Assembly (NCBI GenBank): GCA_037367405.1
Contig: JAZKJV010000600.1
Coordinates: 868,001-932,000 of the forward strand
Source of the DNA: Ottelia alismoides
Taxonomy: Eukaryota > Streptophyta > Magnoliopsida > Alismatales > Hydrocharitaceae
Length of the DNA: 64,000 bases
Reading direction: 5' to 3'
Shown here: positions 1 to 12,582 of the stretch, in pieces
Layout of the letters: each line of letters opens with the position of its first letter
How positions within the stretch are numbered: the stretch's first letter is position 1
Program-made: the position numbers and the translations under genes
Notes under the pieces: model-generated
What the model was told of the DNA's origin: nothing
The model's input: the letters and a program-made list of their open reading frames with translations, nothing else
The model's database searches: none

Positions 1-556
1 TAAGCGATTTTCTCGCATCTTATCTTTGATCGGAGCTACACCCATTTTCATTCTGATGGCATCATTCCGAATTCGATCTTTACGTGTGTATCCACCCATC
101 CACCTTAGCATTTTCATTTTTGTTACTGCCTTTCTCTGCACATGTCTATGGTTCACAGGCCAACATTCAGATCCATATAGCATAGCAGGTCTCACAGCTG
201 CTTTGTAAAACTTTTCTTTGATTTTCAAAGGAATTTTCTTATCACAGAGAACATTAGAGGCTCCTTTCCACTTTAACCAACATGCATTTATTCTATTTGT
301 AACATCTCCATCAATTTCCCCATCATGTTGCAAAATATATCTCAAGTATCTAAAACAATCTCTCTTCTGAATGTTATCATTACCAATCTTAACATCGACT
401 CCTTCACCATTGCTTCCATCATAAGTACACTCCATATATTCAATCTTACCCTACTTATATTAGTCTCCAAAGCATGTCTCCAGACATCAAGCTTCTCGTT
501 TACTCCATCTCTAGTCTCATCAACCGACACAATATCATCAACGAATAACAGGTTCC
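1..556 (-). pseudogene. RTE-type LINE fragment, reverse transcriptase C-terminal part
   Basis: Read on the minus strand this matches, piece by piece, the better preserved LINE at 15181-17062; position 1 aligns near 15427. Both carry DETRDGVNE followed by a VWR-LET stretch and then the ILQHDGEIDGDV-type region just downstream of the catalytic FADD box, which is the arrangement of plant RTE-clade reverse transcriptases. The reading frame is interrupted by frameshifts, for example near 430. Similarity stops near 556, just before the FADD box would be reached, and the 3' end continues off the left edge. It is a dead copy. The RTE clade assignment rests on my recognition of the family. Confidence 0.8.
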
Positions 557-1104
557 ATCATCATGGATTATACGACAGAGACGCCTATGCTAAGTCGACA
601 TACAAGCGCACATGGATCAAACCTTTCATTTCTCGAAAGAGACATGTCATATGCATAGTGACCCAAATATTGTTCCTCATATAATTGATGTGGTATCAGA
701 TTGTAAATAGCAAGTTCTATTTCCGTTAACAGTTGGTTCAATTGACAACGAGTCAGTATCACCTTATTGGTGGTGGGTTCAGGCGTCAGAGACCTAATTA
801 GGAAATGCAAGTTGGACTTACAATGTGGAATGAGGACTTGCTTCATTTACCTCACTTACATTTTCTAATATTATTGGGGTGTAACAAAAGTGGAATGGAG
901 ATCCCAATTCTTGCTAGTGGTGAGTATATCTCTTGATTTGAAAGTTGAAAAGTGAATGAACTTTCAAAGTATTAAAAACAAGACAACTTTGATTTAAATT
1001 TTCTTAATAAAGGAAATAAAGTATAAATATAAACATTTATATATGTTCTAATAAGTACGTTTTTAATGTCAGATATGAAATCTATGAACCAACTCAGCTA
1101 GATT
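557..1104. other. Non-coding stretch between LINE fragment and Copia gag
   Basis: AT-rich sequence with no gene that I recognise. A TGGTATCAGA word near 692 resembles the initiator-Met-tRNA primer site of LTR elements, so this may be the decayed leader of the Copia element that follows. No matching LTR was recognised upstream. Confidence 0.3.
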
Positions 1105-1306
1105 ATGGAGGTCAACTGGTTGACTGGACCAAATTATTCAGACTGGCTCTGGAATTTGGAGCTCGTTCTCTCTGCAAAGCGCATAAGTTATGTGTGGACC
1201 AAGAACACGCATAAAAACTCTATCATAGGAAGAATTGAAATTTTATTAAAAAAATTTAATAAAGACCACTTGATGGCTCGAAGTTATATATTGGGCTCTC
1301 TATCCA

Positions 1307-1456
1307 ATGTGCTTCAGAAGCAACATGTGAACATGGAGGATCCGTAGGATATAATGCTGAATCTAAAAGAGATGTTCGTTGATGTGCTTCAGAAGCAACA
1401 TGTGAACATGGAGGATCCGTAGGATATAATGCTGAATCTAAAAGAGATGTTCGTTG
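1307..1456. repeat. 75-bp perfect tandem duplication inside Copia gag
   Basis: The unit beginning ATGTGCTTCAGAAGCAACAT at 1307 repeats without an obvious mismatch at 1382. GATGTG lies at the junction and again after copy 2. The unit length is a multiple of three, but both copies carry an in-frame TAG (CCGTAGGAT). Confidence 0.9.
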
Positions 1457-3669
1457 ATGTGAACCACATACAGTGTTACAAACTACTGAAAGATATGATT
1501 CCCTGCAAGATGCATGACGACACCTTGGTTAGAGAACATGTAATCAAATTGTTTGGTTACCTTTCTGAGCTAGAGACCATTAGGGAAAACATGTAGATTT
1601 ACAGTCTGACTTCATTCTGTTCTCTCTTCCCAATTCTTGCAACAACTTTGTGTTATCATATCACATGAATAATTGACAAATATTGAGCTCCTATCTTCAT
1701 TGATGTCCCAAGAGGACATCATGAAAAAGAATCATATAGGTAGTACAATGGTTGGTTGCACATATTAAAGGGAAGTGTGGTCGGAAGCATGGGTTCCGAA
1801 GGGGTCCTTCCCAGAAGAAGAAGAGCCAACTTGTTGGCTCATCCTCTCAGGCTTTCACACTCATGGCATCCATGAAAGGCGATGACTGTGCAAAAAGCCA
1901 TGGCACTGGCAGCGTAACACTCCATATTACCTGAAAATCATTGAATATGGTAAATTTATGGCTCCAACAGGTATAAATTCTACTTCATCATTGAAATTAA
2001 TTTGTCGTAAGATGAGAAGATATTCGTGTCACAGATTCTAGTGCTTCTGCTCATGTATGCAATTTGTTGCATCTATTTCAGGAAATCAGAAAGGTTGGGA
2101 AAGGTAGATAGTCATACAGAGAGGATCAAATGCAACTGCTGTAGTGATTGTCGTCGGGACGTACAGACTATCATTATCTAGTGGGAGAGTCTTAGTACTT
2201 AGATAATGTCTCTATGTTTCGAATGTTAGAAGGAACATATTATATGTATCTAAGTTTGTTAGAAATGGATACTCAGTCTCGTCCTGTGAATAACTTATCA
2301 TAAATCATTATGGTAAACATATTAGAGATGTTTTTCTAACTCCTGGTGGACACTTTGAATTGTGCATTGATGAATGTATCATTGATGTTACTACCACTAA
2401 TAAAAATAATAAGAGATCGAGAGAGGATGGAAATCATTTAACTATAATGTGGTATCAAAGGCTTGGTCATTTATCTGTTGATATGATCAATAGATTGGTA
2501 AAAGATGGATCATTAGATTTTCTTGAGGTCCAGAGTTTACCTACTTGTGAAGATTGTATTCGAGGTAAAATGACTAGAGCACTCCCTTTCAAAATAAGTG
2601 TACACGATGGGAGGGTATACTTTGCCTAATACAAACAATGTGTGTGTTCCCTTCAGTAGCGCGATTCAAAATGAATATCAATACTAATTGACATTTATTG
2701 ATGACTATTCATGATACAGGTTTATCTTCCTACATCACAAATCTGAAACCTCTGAAAAGTTCAAAGAATTCATAGCTTTGGCTAAGAAGCCAACCGATAG
2801 GAAGACTAAACAGATTCGATCTGACCGAGAGGGTGAGTACCTCTCAGATGTATTCAAGGAATACCCTAAAGAAAAATGAATTGTATCTAATCTCACTTCT
2901 CCCGGAACTTCCCAACTAAACAGTGTTGCTAAAAGAGACAAAAGGACCATCACGTATATGGTCATATCAATTGTGAGTAAAGTACATTTATCTATTGTAT
3001 AGACTGCAATATAGATCCTAAATAAGATTCCTAGCAAATCTGTACTCAATAGTCCTCATGAGATTTGGTTTAGAACCAAGCCTAATGTTAGACACTTGAG
3101 GATTTGGTGTTGTTTGGTCCATGTCAAGAACGTAGATGCAAGTAAGATGAAATCTAGAACTAGAGAGTGCTACTTCATTTGGTATGTAAAGGGCGGTATT
3201 GAATACCAATTTTACGACCCTACAAATAAAAAAGTATTCATCTCTAGGGATGTCAAATTCTTATAGGATGACTTCCTTAAAAGTCAAGACAAGAATGAAG
3301 TAAAGGAACTCACAGGATCCGTGAGGATATTGAGATTTCTGAACCATAAGCTGAAGAAATAATTGAAGGTAAAACATCAGTACCTCTTTGAAAGAGTTCG
3401 AGGGTGGTTAAACTACCTAAAACGTATAGATTCCATGTGCCAAAAAGAATCTGACAATGGTCCGACTTCATTTGATGAAGTACTCATGGATCATGACAAG
3501 GATAAATAGAAGCTAACAATGAAGTCTGAAATAGACTCCATGCACAAGAATGGTGTTAGATCCTAGTGGATCCACTTAAGGGGTAAAATCTATTGGGTGT
3601 AAATAGATCTTCAAAATAAAGAGGAGACATGATGAAAAGGTAGAGACCTTCAAGACACAACATGTAACC

Positions 3670-4128
3670 ACTTTCCCTCAATCTTTTACTACTTCCCTCA
3701 TTGCGATAAGTGGGAGCTAGCGGTTCTTTCCATACTGACTTCCAGACCTCCTTGGAGTCCCTTCCTTCTCGTAGGGGGTAGTACTCAACCCTCTCCCTAC
3801 TAGCAAGTCTATCCTACTTTTGGTGTGGAAGCATTCGCCAGGCTTTCTCTTTAATGAGCCATCGACTACCTCGGCTACGTCAATCCGGCTACGAAACATA
3901 TCTTGGGGCGGCTACTGAGCCTATATTAGACGGAGCCTAAAAGATCTTTGCCTCTCAGACTGGGACCCTTTCTTATCCCGTAAGGCTTTTCCCGAGTGCC
4001 AAAGCATGACAAAATAGCCCATCTCCTTATTAGAAAGGAGGCCTTGATGTTCAATGTGGTGCGTTAGACGGTCGAGAAATAGTGTGTATGGTGTTTTCCT
4101 TTGACCCGCACGGAAATGATTGACATCT
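3670..4128. other. Foreign insertion splitting the Copia reverse transcriptase
   Basis: The Copia protein reads VETFKTQHV up to about 3668 and resumes as QKECIDYDESFS at about 4129. The residues normally found between these are few (the LVAKGYT part), so roughly 0.46 kb is extra. The insert is richer in GC than its surroundings, has no terminal inverted repeats or flanking duplication that I can see, and codes for nothing recognisable. Its style resembles plant organellar, particularly mitochondrial, spacer DNA; that is only an impression. Confidence 0.6.
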
Positions 4129-5395
4129 AGGCCACAGAAAGAATGCATCGACTACGACGAGTCATTCTCTCTTGTGACCATTCTTAAACCCATTGGGGCA
4201 CTTCTAGCAATAACTACACATCTTGATTATAACATCTGGCGGATAGATGTCAAAAAAACATTCCTCAATGGATACCTCGAGAAGGTTATTTGTATGGAGC
4301 AACCACAGGGTTTCATAGTTAAGGAAGGTAAAGTACACAAGCTAAAGCAATCTATTTATGGGCTCAAATTCTTCTCGTAGCTGGAAATCATATTTAATGA
4401 AAATATAAAAAATTATGATTTCATTCAAAATCCTTATGAGTCAAGTATGTACAAGAAGCTTACTGAGAGCACAATTGTTTTCATCGTACATTATGTAGAT
4501 GACATCTTTATCATTGGAAATGATAATGGATATGATTATTGTTAATGTCCAGTTGTCTCATATCTTTCAGATGAAAGATATTGGAGAAGCTTCTTACCTC
4601 TTGGGTTTGAAGCTATTCAGAAAAAGGGAAAAAGGATTTTGAGATTATATCGACATGGGTATATTAAGAAGATCTTTGAACGGTTCCATATGAAAAATTT
4701 CAAAAAAGGCTTCCTTCCCTTACAACATGGTATCCACCTATATAAAGGGACGACTCCTAAAAATATTGAGGAAAAGAAGGCCATGGCTGGTTGTCCGTGC
4801 GCATCAGCCGTAGGAAGCCAAATGTATACCATGATGTATACAAGCACGGATATCTGCCATGCAGTGGGAATGGTAAGTCGTTACCGATCCTACTACGGAG
4901 AACAACACTAGAATGCAGTAAAGAACATCTTCAGTATCTAAGGAAGAAGATTACATCTTAGTCTATGGAGATAATGATCACTAAGCCTCAGGATACACGG
5001 ATTCAAACTTCGAATCTAACATTGGTGGTCGAAAGTCAAGTTCATGGTTTGTATTCTTATTGAACGGTAGTGTTGTAAGTTGAAGAAGCAAAAAGCAAGA
5101 CACCACGACAGATTTGACGACAGAAGCTGAATACATTGTCGCATCAGATGCAGGGAAAAAGGCGATGTTGCGCAAGTTCACCTTGGAGATGGGCATAGTT
5201 TCCTCGAATACTCGCATCATGTTGCTCTCCGGTATCACGTGAACCATAGCTCTGCGAAGGAACCCATATGACAACAAAAAGGAAAACACGTGGAAAGGAA
5301 ATACCACATCATTCAGGAGATACAAAAGCATGGTAATGCCATCTATCAAGGTGGCCTCCATCAATAATGTTGTTGATCCTCTTACCAAACCTTTA

Positions 5396-6355
5396 TCTTA
5401 TAGGTTTTTTTGCTCAACATGTAATAAGTATAGGTCTAAACATTGTACATGAATGGTTCTAAGGACTAGTGGCATACGGTTAGACATGTGAGTCCAGGGT
5501 AAGCTATTTTACAATAAATGTTATTATAATTACTTATATATCAAGAAAAGTTATTGATTTTCACTACATGACTGAGATTAATGAATGCATGCACTTATAA
5601 TGTCACGTAGTACATTTAGGGTTATGTACCATGACCATCTTAATAATCATACAACTATTGGTCCAATAGTTGGATCATAGAACCTGGTGCTAGGATGACA
5701 TCTAAAGAGTTAGATTAAAGACTCAACTAGCATCGTCAAATAATTGTTGAGAAAGGATCTCTAATCTGAGAAGGAGATTGCAATCATTACTCTAAAGGTT
5801 GATATCCGACCGACCTCTTGATCCATGTCCTCTTCATGGAAATAGAGATTAAGAGGTGTCGGATGAGTTAAGTCAAAGATTTGACTTAACGAGATCAAGA
5901 TATTAAAGATATATGTCATATACTGTCACTATATAAGCATGCATCTTGTGACCAGAGACAAATGTGTTACTATATGTCTAAGTATGTGATTAGGGCAAAC
6001 CATTAGGTTTATGATATAATCAAGGTATATACACCGACAAGCTGGTATGAAGGGCATATGAGTAATACGATCTTTCAAAGGGATCATACAGGTTCACTAT
6101 TGACCCGGAAGACATGAGTTCACTCATTAGATATCGGGACCAACCAAATTCCACTGATGATCGGCTTGCTTTGGAAGCATGACAAGATTTGTTGATATGA
6201 TATATTCTTTTGGAAAGCATATGATCGGTTCGAACTCCCAAATGATCAAATGAGAAACTTAATGGTAAAATCTTGAAGAAGACACTTCAAATAAGATCAG
6301 AACTTCATGTTTATTCTAGGTCTTCTAGTGTACATGATGTATAGGTATTGGGAAT
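5396..6355 (+). other. 3' non-coding part of Copia G, possibly LTR, left of the hAT insertion
   Basis: This follows the RNase H end directly and is non-coding. It is continuous with 12728 onward once the hAT element and one copy of its 8-bp target duplication are removed. I could not find a second LTR copy to define borders. Confidence 0.35.
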
Positions 6356-6363
6356 ACTCGAGG

Positions 6364-6625
6364 CATGGAAGGACATATCGATATCGATATCGTTTCGGTC
6401 TGCCCGAAAATGGATATATCGGGATATATCGACGATATCAGTGGAAATGTCGAAAATGGCTCAAAAAAAGCTATTTTTTTACCATTTTTTCAGAAATTAA
6501 GATCATCCAAGATATTAGAACAACAAATAATCTACAAATACACACTTATATCACACATATCGGTCATTTATAGACCATATATCGCACATATCGGTATCGC
6601 TGGTATCGCACATATCGGTCGTGTC
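6364..6625. repeat. Left TIR and subterminal CGATAT repeat zone of the hAT
   Basis: After the terminal CATGGAAGG come repeated CGATATCGATATCG, GATATATCG, and later CACATATCGGT words on both strands. They are self-complementary or nearly so and match the words at the right end. In hAT elements such subterminal repeats are the usual transposase binding sites. Confidence 0.85.
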
Positions 6626-7178
6626 GATGTTAATCACTTAATGTTGATTCTTGACTTATGAATATTGGAAATGGATTCCATTCAAGTTATTATAAGTTTA
6701 TAACATGAAATACTACAAATATACACCTCATAAGTCATAACACACATAGATAATTTACGAGGACTATGGTCCTTAAACTCCACATATCAATCATATTGAT
6801 GGGAATATATAACGAGACAATCATTCTTTGGAAATTGACATAAAGATTTATAATTTATCTATATAAAAGCTACAAGTACAACAACAAATGACAAATATCC
6901 AAATCAATTTGATAATGTAAAATGAGATGACCTAGGCTAAAACCAAGAGTTTTGCGGTGGATCTGAATTGCCCCCCTTCCTTGTTGTCTCTCATAACGCA
7001 TCGTAGATTCAATGAACTCGCAGTAGTTCTCCCATGTCATGTACGAGTATATGGCCTTGTAATCCATCACATACTACAAGTATTGGTGGTCATCGATGCC
7101 TATGAGTATCCCGAGACGAGGATAAGTAGCACTAGATCCAGTATCAGGAGTGGCACGATGAGGCCGCGAACTACTAGC

Positions 7179-10100
7179 TTAAGATCCTCGGGACGACGAC
7201 GACGGAGTAGGAGAAGATGTCTGCGGAGGAGGAGGACCTGGAGGAGGAGCGAAATACTCTAGGAAGAAACCGAAACTGTCATCACCAAAGAAGCTACCCT
7301 GGCTGAGCTGGGTCTGCTCGGGTTGGCTACCTTGGTAGTTCTCACCACTGTAGCTGCTATATCCTCTATACCCTCTGTTGTAGCTGTTATATCCATAAGA
7401 TAGAGGAGTATACGCCTGAGGAGGAGGAGGAGGTCCAGACGGAGAAGCAGGAAAATATTCAGGGAAGACCCTAAATGATCTCTCATCTTGGGAGGATCCA
7501 TATCCGCCTAGAGGACTTGGTGTTCCTCCACGGTATGGGCTGTCAATGTCCATGCAACTCAACAAACCTACAGATGATATCAAATCCGACATGTAGCTAT
7601 CTGTAGGATGATGGCCACGTCGTCCATATACATCGTAATCCATAGGTCATGGACTCGGACTTGGGACAAACTGCTCATGTATGTTTCCATGTCGTTCCCT
7701 GTATTCCCGCTCTGACTCGAATCTTCTATCATCACGTGGTCCACGACCACGTGACCCCCCTGAATATGTGTCCCCGTCACCTGATCCACCACGGCCACCA
7801 ACAGCATCATCATCATCATCATCATCACTCCCACTGTCATCTTTTGATTTGGATTTGGATTTGGATTTCGATCCAATAGAGAGGATGTCGTCCACAATCG
7901 CATCAAGTTCCACCCCTCCAAGAGGGTCCGTGATTCGCCCAGATCTGGCCATATAGTCACCAACATCTGCTCCCATTTGTTGGCTTATATTCTCATTCAG
8001 CCTTCCTCCCGGTTGATCGAGCAATGGAGCACCGTTGGAATCCAACCACCTCTGCAGAACATCTTCATCTGCATCGTCGTCGTGCATCTTAAAAATATAT
8101 GCAAGATCGATGGGGTCTGCGTAGTCCTCTCTGTCATGCCCCTCTCTTGCATATTTCATTTTCAACCTCAAGTTGTAGTGCACGAAAACAAGATCGTGGA
8201 GTCGTTCTCCCAACTTGTTCCGTCTCCTCAAATGGATCAAGTTGAATGTGCTCCAATTTCTTTCACAACCACCGGCAGATGCTGTTTGGGACAATACTTT
8301 CACTGCCACTTTGCGAAGGTTGGGAGCTTTCATCCCATACAGTAACCACCATTCGGCTGTGGAAAAATCAAAAGAGATAAATCATAATTCAATAATAGTC
8401 AAATTGTTTGTTACACATGTCAAATGTCAATCAGTAGACTTAGTATTTACCAGGAGGAGTACTGCCGCGTCCATTCACTGCAGTCACCCTACCGAAAGAA
8501 CCCAAGGCATCCCTAAAGTATTTAATCTGCACATTAATCGAAACTTTAAGTCATACTGTCATAGTATGGTTTGTGCCTCAAAATAAATTGTACATTATAC
8601 AAGCGATTTTACGGTCTTACCTCATTTATACACGAGGTTTGTGCCCTCTCGTCCTTGACGAGCTTCTCAACAACAACTTGTATGGCTGCTAGAAGGTCAG
8701 CATTTGTACCAAGACTATTCTTGTATTGGTACTTCGGATTCAAGTAGTATGCTGTTGACGAACAAATTTTAATCATTCAAAACAAAAGTACATGCTTACG
8801 GAAATGGATTAGAAAATCTAAATGGATAATAAAACGTACCAGCCTTGTGAAGAGGATGTGAGAGCATCTTGGACTATCGTTCGTCTATAATGTCCAACCA
8901 TGCTTTAAATACTCTCCCAACTGCTTCTCTAACCTTCTCCCTCATGCATCGCATTGCCTCATAGATGACTCCCATAGTTGGCTTCTTATCCCCATCTACG
9001 ATACGCAATGCAGAAACAACAGGTTCCATTATTTTCGTGACCCTTGTCACGTCATCCCAGAAATGGAGATCATTGATGATTGTCTCCAATCTCCTTCCTC
9101 TTTCAGTTCGAGCTTCTGGGTTCTCGAACCACTCACCTTGGCAGCACATGGTCTTCAACACTGCCTTGTGCTGTTTGAGGCTTTGCAATGCTATAAAATC
9201 GATTGCAAAGCATGCGATCCCAGGCCTCACCAACTCACCATTGCATGTCCGCCTCAACAAGGCCAACATTTTGGAATGGTTGTAAATGAACGTCGTGATC
9301 GCCCGTGCTTGTTCCATCACCTTCACGACGAGCTTTCTCTTGTCGTAGTCTTTCAGAATCAGGTCTATGCAATGCGCAGCACACGGTGTCCAAAAAATGC
9401 CTTAGCTGTTGGACTTCATTATTGTTTCTCCTGCTTTCTTAAAGTTGATGTTGTTGTCCGTCACAATCTGACGATGTTCTCTTTCCCAACGTCCTTAATG
9501 ACGTCTTTCAGCAACTTCACCAGGTACTTGTAGTCCTTGACCTGTTCAGAAGCATCGACGGATTTAAGGAAAATCCTCTTATCGTCGCAGTAAACGAAGA
9601 AGTTGATGATCTGCCTCCTCGTGTAACTTGTCCAGCCATCACACATCAGTGTCACGCTGTATTCTGGCCATCTCTTCCTCAGGTCCGAGATGTACTCATT
9701 CATCTCCTCCTCTTGCGCAAGATACTTGTTCATCAACTCTTTGGCACTTGGAGCCTTCACTCACGTTCCAGCTGCGGCGATCTCATCAATGGCATGCTGT
9801 AAGAAAGGTCCACTAGCGACATGGGCTGGGATGCTCTCCCCAAAGAAGAGCCTGTAGATGGCCCTGCCCACTCTCTCGTGTGCGTTGGTGAACATCCCCT
9901 TCACCGTCTTCTGCTTCGAGTCCTTGCTTGGCTTGTACTGCATGGGCCCACTCCTCGTCAAGAATGGTTCTAGTCCCTTCCCTTTGTGTTTCTTAGTGGG
10001 TGGTGGTACTGATGCACCTCCACTGCCATTCCCACTGCCACCAGCACCGGGGAAGCCGCCGCATGCACCAGCGAGTTTTCTCCTCTCAAAATCGCTCCTC

Positions 10101-10528
10101 ATGGACTCTTTTGTCGCCCGCTTGTACACCCTCCTCTCCGCTTCAGTATGAACGTCATCGGGGTATACAAAGTCCTCGTCGTCTGAATCAGAGAGGACAT
10201 TGAACTCCTTCTCAAACATGAACTCCTTGAACTGTTCATCCCGTCTCGACCTCTCCACATCCTTCTCCTTTTTTTCCCTCCATGCTGGCCTTCACCAAGT
10301 CCCTCACGTCTTTTGGACATCGAGTGCACTTGGCAACATTTTATTTCTGCCAACAAGGTGATGTTTCAGTCTAGTAATACCCCCTCCACCGAGTTGCTTA
10401 CCATAGAACTTGCATTGTGGTTTCGCTTTGTTGCCATATGGAGTTGTGGCATACTTCCAACCAATCTCTCCACTCTCGAAATCCATCTGTCTACGAGAAC
10501 CATCAGAGTCTGAACTGGAATGTGCCAT
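7179..10528 (-). pseudogene. hAT transposase gene, multiply disrupted
   Basis: Translation starts at 10528 (MAHSSSDSDG) with a BED-type zinc finger at 10304-10450 (GWKYA, CKFYGK, RLKHHLVGRNK). The second Cys of the usual CxxC is Tyr here. A central region follows at 9461-9760 (LMCDGWTSYTRRQIINFFVY), then CAAHCIDLILKDY near 9370, an alpha-helical part at 8874-9326, and the dimerisation domain at 7647-8333 (CERNWSTFNLIHLRRRNKL). Three internal introns fit GT..AG: 8752-8839, 8527-8620 and 8357-8450. Breaks are a frameshift between 10300 and 10260, TGA at 9761-9763, a one-base loss near 9467, TAA at 9402-9404, TAG near 8871 and TGA near 7645. The C-terminus continues as a low-complexity tail: KSKSKSK, seven Asp, RGG, then a Tyr/Gly/Ser-rich and proline-rich segment to 7179. 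It cannot make a full protein now. Confidence 0.9.
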
Positions 10529-10545
10529 GATCTTGAATCGTTGAG

Positions 10546-12421
10546 CTGAAAAACACAGAAAAAAAATTCAAAAGCTCCAAATTTCAACATCAAATTAGTC
10601 AATAATATCAAGAATTAAACCTCAGTTTCATAAGTCGAAATTTAGGGGTTTTGGGGGCAATTAAACCTCAGTTTCAGATCTGAACAGTAGCTCTTAAATC
10701 AATGTTTTAACAAATCAAAAGTTAGGGGTTTTGGTGTGAATTGAACCTCAATTTCAGAACTGATAATTAGCTCTTAAATCCAAGTTTTAACAACTCGAAA
10801 TTTAGGGGTTTTGGTGTCAATTAAACCTCAGTTTCAGATCTGATTAGTAGCTCTTAAATCCATGTTTTAACAACTTAAAATTTAGAGATTTTGGTGTGAA
10901 TTGAACCTCAATTTCAGAACTGATAATTAGCTCTTAAATCCACGTTTTAACAACTCAAAATTTAGGGGTTTTGGAGTCAATTAAACTTCAGTTTCAGATC
11001 TTATCAGTAGCACTTAAATCCATGTTTTAACAAATCAAAAGTTAGGGGTTTTGGTGTGAATTGAACCTCAATTTCAGAACTGATAATTAGCTCTTAAATC
11101 AATGTTTTAACAACTCGAAATTTAGGGGTTTTGCTGTGAATTGAACCTCAATTTCAGAACTGATAATTAGCTCTTAAATCCATGTTTTAACAACTCGAAA
11201 TTTAGGGGTTTTGGTGTCAATTAAACCTCAGTTTCAGATCTGATTAGTAGCTCTTAAATCCATGTTTTAACAACTTAAAATTTAGAGATTTTGGTGTGAA
11301 TTGAACCTCAATTTCAGAACTGATAATTAGCTCTTAAATCCACGTTTTAACAACTCAAAATTTAGGGGTTTTGGAGTCAATTAAACTTCAGTTTCAGATC
11401 TTATCAGTAGCACTTAAATCCATGTTTTAACAAATCAAAAGTTAGGGGTTTTGGTGTGAATTGAACCTCAATTTCAGAACTGATAATTAGCTCTTAAATC
11501 AATGTTTTAACAACTCGAAATTTAGGGGTTTTGCTGTGAATTGAACCTCAATTTCAGAACTGATAATTAGCTCTTAAATCCATGTTTTAACAACTCGAAA
11601 TTTAGGGGGTTTGGTGTCAATTAAACCTCAGTTTCAGATTTGATCATTAGCTCTCAAATCCATGTTTTAACTCAAAATTTAGGGGTTTTGGTGTGAATTG
11701 AACATCAATTTCAGAACTGATAATTAGCTCTTAAATCCATGTTTTAACAACTCGAAACTTAGGGGTTTTGGTGTGAATTGAACCTCAATTTCAGAACTGA
11801 TAATTAGCTCTTAAATCCATGTTTTAACAACTCGAAATTTAGGGGTTTTGGTGTCAATTAAACCTCAGTTTCAGATCTGATCATTAGCTCTTAAATCCAT
11901 GTTTTAACAACTCAAAATTTAGGGGTTTTGGTGTGAATTGAACCTCAATTTCAGAACTGATAATTAGCTCTTAAATCCATGTTTTAACAACTCGAAATTT
12001 AGGGGTTTTGGTGTCAATTAAACCTCAGTTTCAGATCTGATCATTAGCTCTTAAATCCATGTTTTAACAACTCGAAATTTAGGGATTTTGGTGTCAATTA
12101 AACCTCAGTTTCAGATCTGATCATTAGCTCTTAAATCCATGTTTTAAGTTTTAATAACCTCTACAAAACCCCAATTTTTTCAAATACAAATATCAGATTC
12201 AAGAAACTACATCACCACCTATTCTATTAAAAAAGATTGGCAAAAACAATCAGACAAAAATGCTTCAAAAATCATACTATACTCAACTTTAAATTCCATA
12301 AATTAGACTTCATACTTCAAAAATCAAACTATACTCACTAATTAAGAGAACAAAACCCCTACCAAAATTTGAAAATTAACTCACTAATTAAGAATTTAAG
12401 AGAGGGTAATAGAAATCATAC
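10546..12421 (-). other. Predicted 5'-UTR intron of the hAT transposase gene
   Basis: On the minus strand a donor GAG|GTATGA lies at 12422/12421, and an acceptor CTGTGTTTTTCAG at 10546 is preceded by a pyrimidine-rich run. The start codon follows 18 bases later. The intron is 1876 nt and mostly filled by the 80-bp tandem array. It is an inference from splice consensus only. Confidence 0.6.
10621..12150. repeat. Tandem array of 80-bp units with a 400-bp higher-order repeat
   Basis: About 19 head-to-tail units of 80 bp. Two unit types occur: A (TTGAACCTCAATTTCAGAAC) and B (TTAAACCTCAGTTTCAGATC). Unit starts are at 10741, 10821, 10901 and so on to 11621; a 3-bp loss near 11671 then shifts later units. 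A block of five units (10741-11140) recurs at 11141-11540 with the same private variants, for example TTAGAGATT and TTATCAGTAGCAC, giving a 400-bp higher-order period. The array contains no open reading frame. Confidence 0.97.
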
Positions 12422-12582
12422 CTCAAATGCTTAGAACAAGAAGGCAACAGGCTTGGAGGATGAAAAATTGGAGCTCAAACTTGTGTGTGGTCAACATGGG
12501 CGATATGCCCATTAAATAACTGAAACCCACAAACACAAAGATTCCATTTCGTGCATGCCAAGTCATAAAGATGCCAAGTGTC

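Larger units (their letters stand above)
1105..5395 (+). pseudogene. Decayed Ty1/Copia gag-pol (element G)
   Basis: Domain order is Copia. A gag start (GPNYSDWLWNLE) lies at 1105-1620. The protease site is near 2036, where the expected DSGA reads DSSA. The GAG-pre-integrase motif (WYQRLGHLS) is at 2445-2620 and the integrase core at 2680-3250. Reverse transcriptase starts at 4120 with DYDESFS, then WRIDVKKTFLNGYLE and the YVDD catalytic box at 4492-4503. RNase H is at 4985-5395 and ends with a DPLTKPLS-type tail. Many stops and frameshifts occur, so no polyprotein can be made. It is less similar to Copia A-E of this window than they are to each other. The RT is broken by a foreign insert at 3670-4128, and gag carries a 75-bp tandem duplication. 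Confidence 0.85.

Noticed and set aside
7649..7956. Plus-strand His- or Ser-rich small proteins
   Set aside because: They are the reverse reading of the Asp-run and KSKSK coding repeats of the minus-strand transposase tail.
10621..12150. CRISPR-like array
   Set aside because: Units are contiguous 80-bp tandem repeats without unique spacers, inside a plant hAT transposon.
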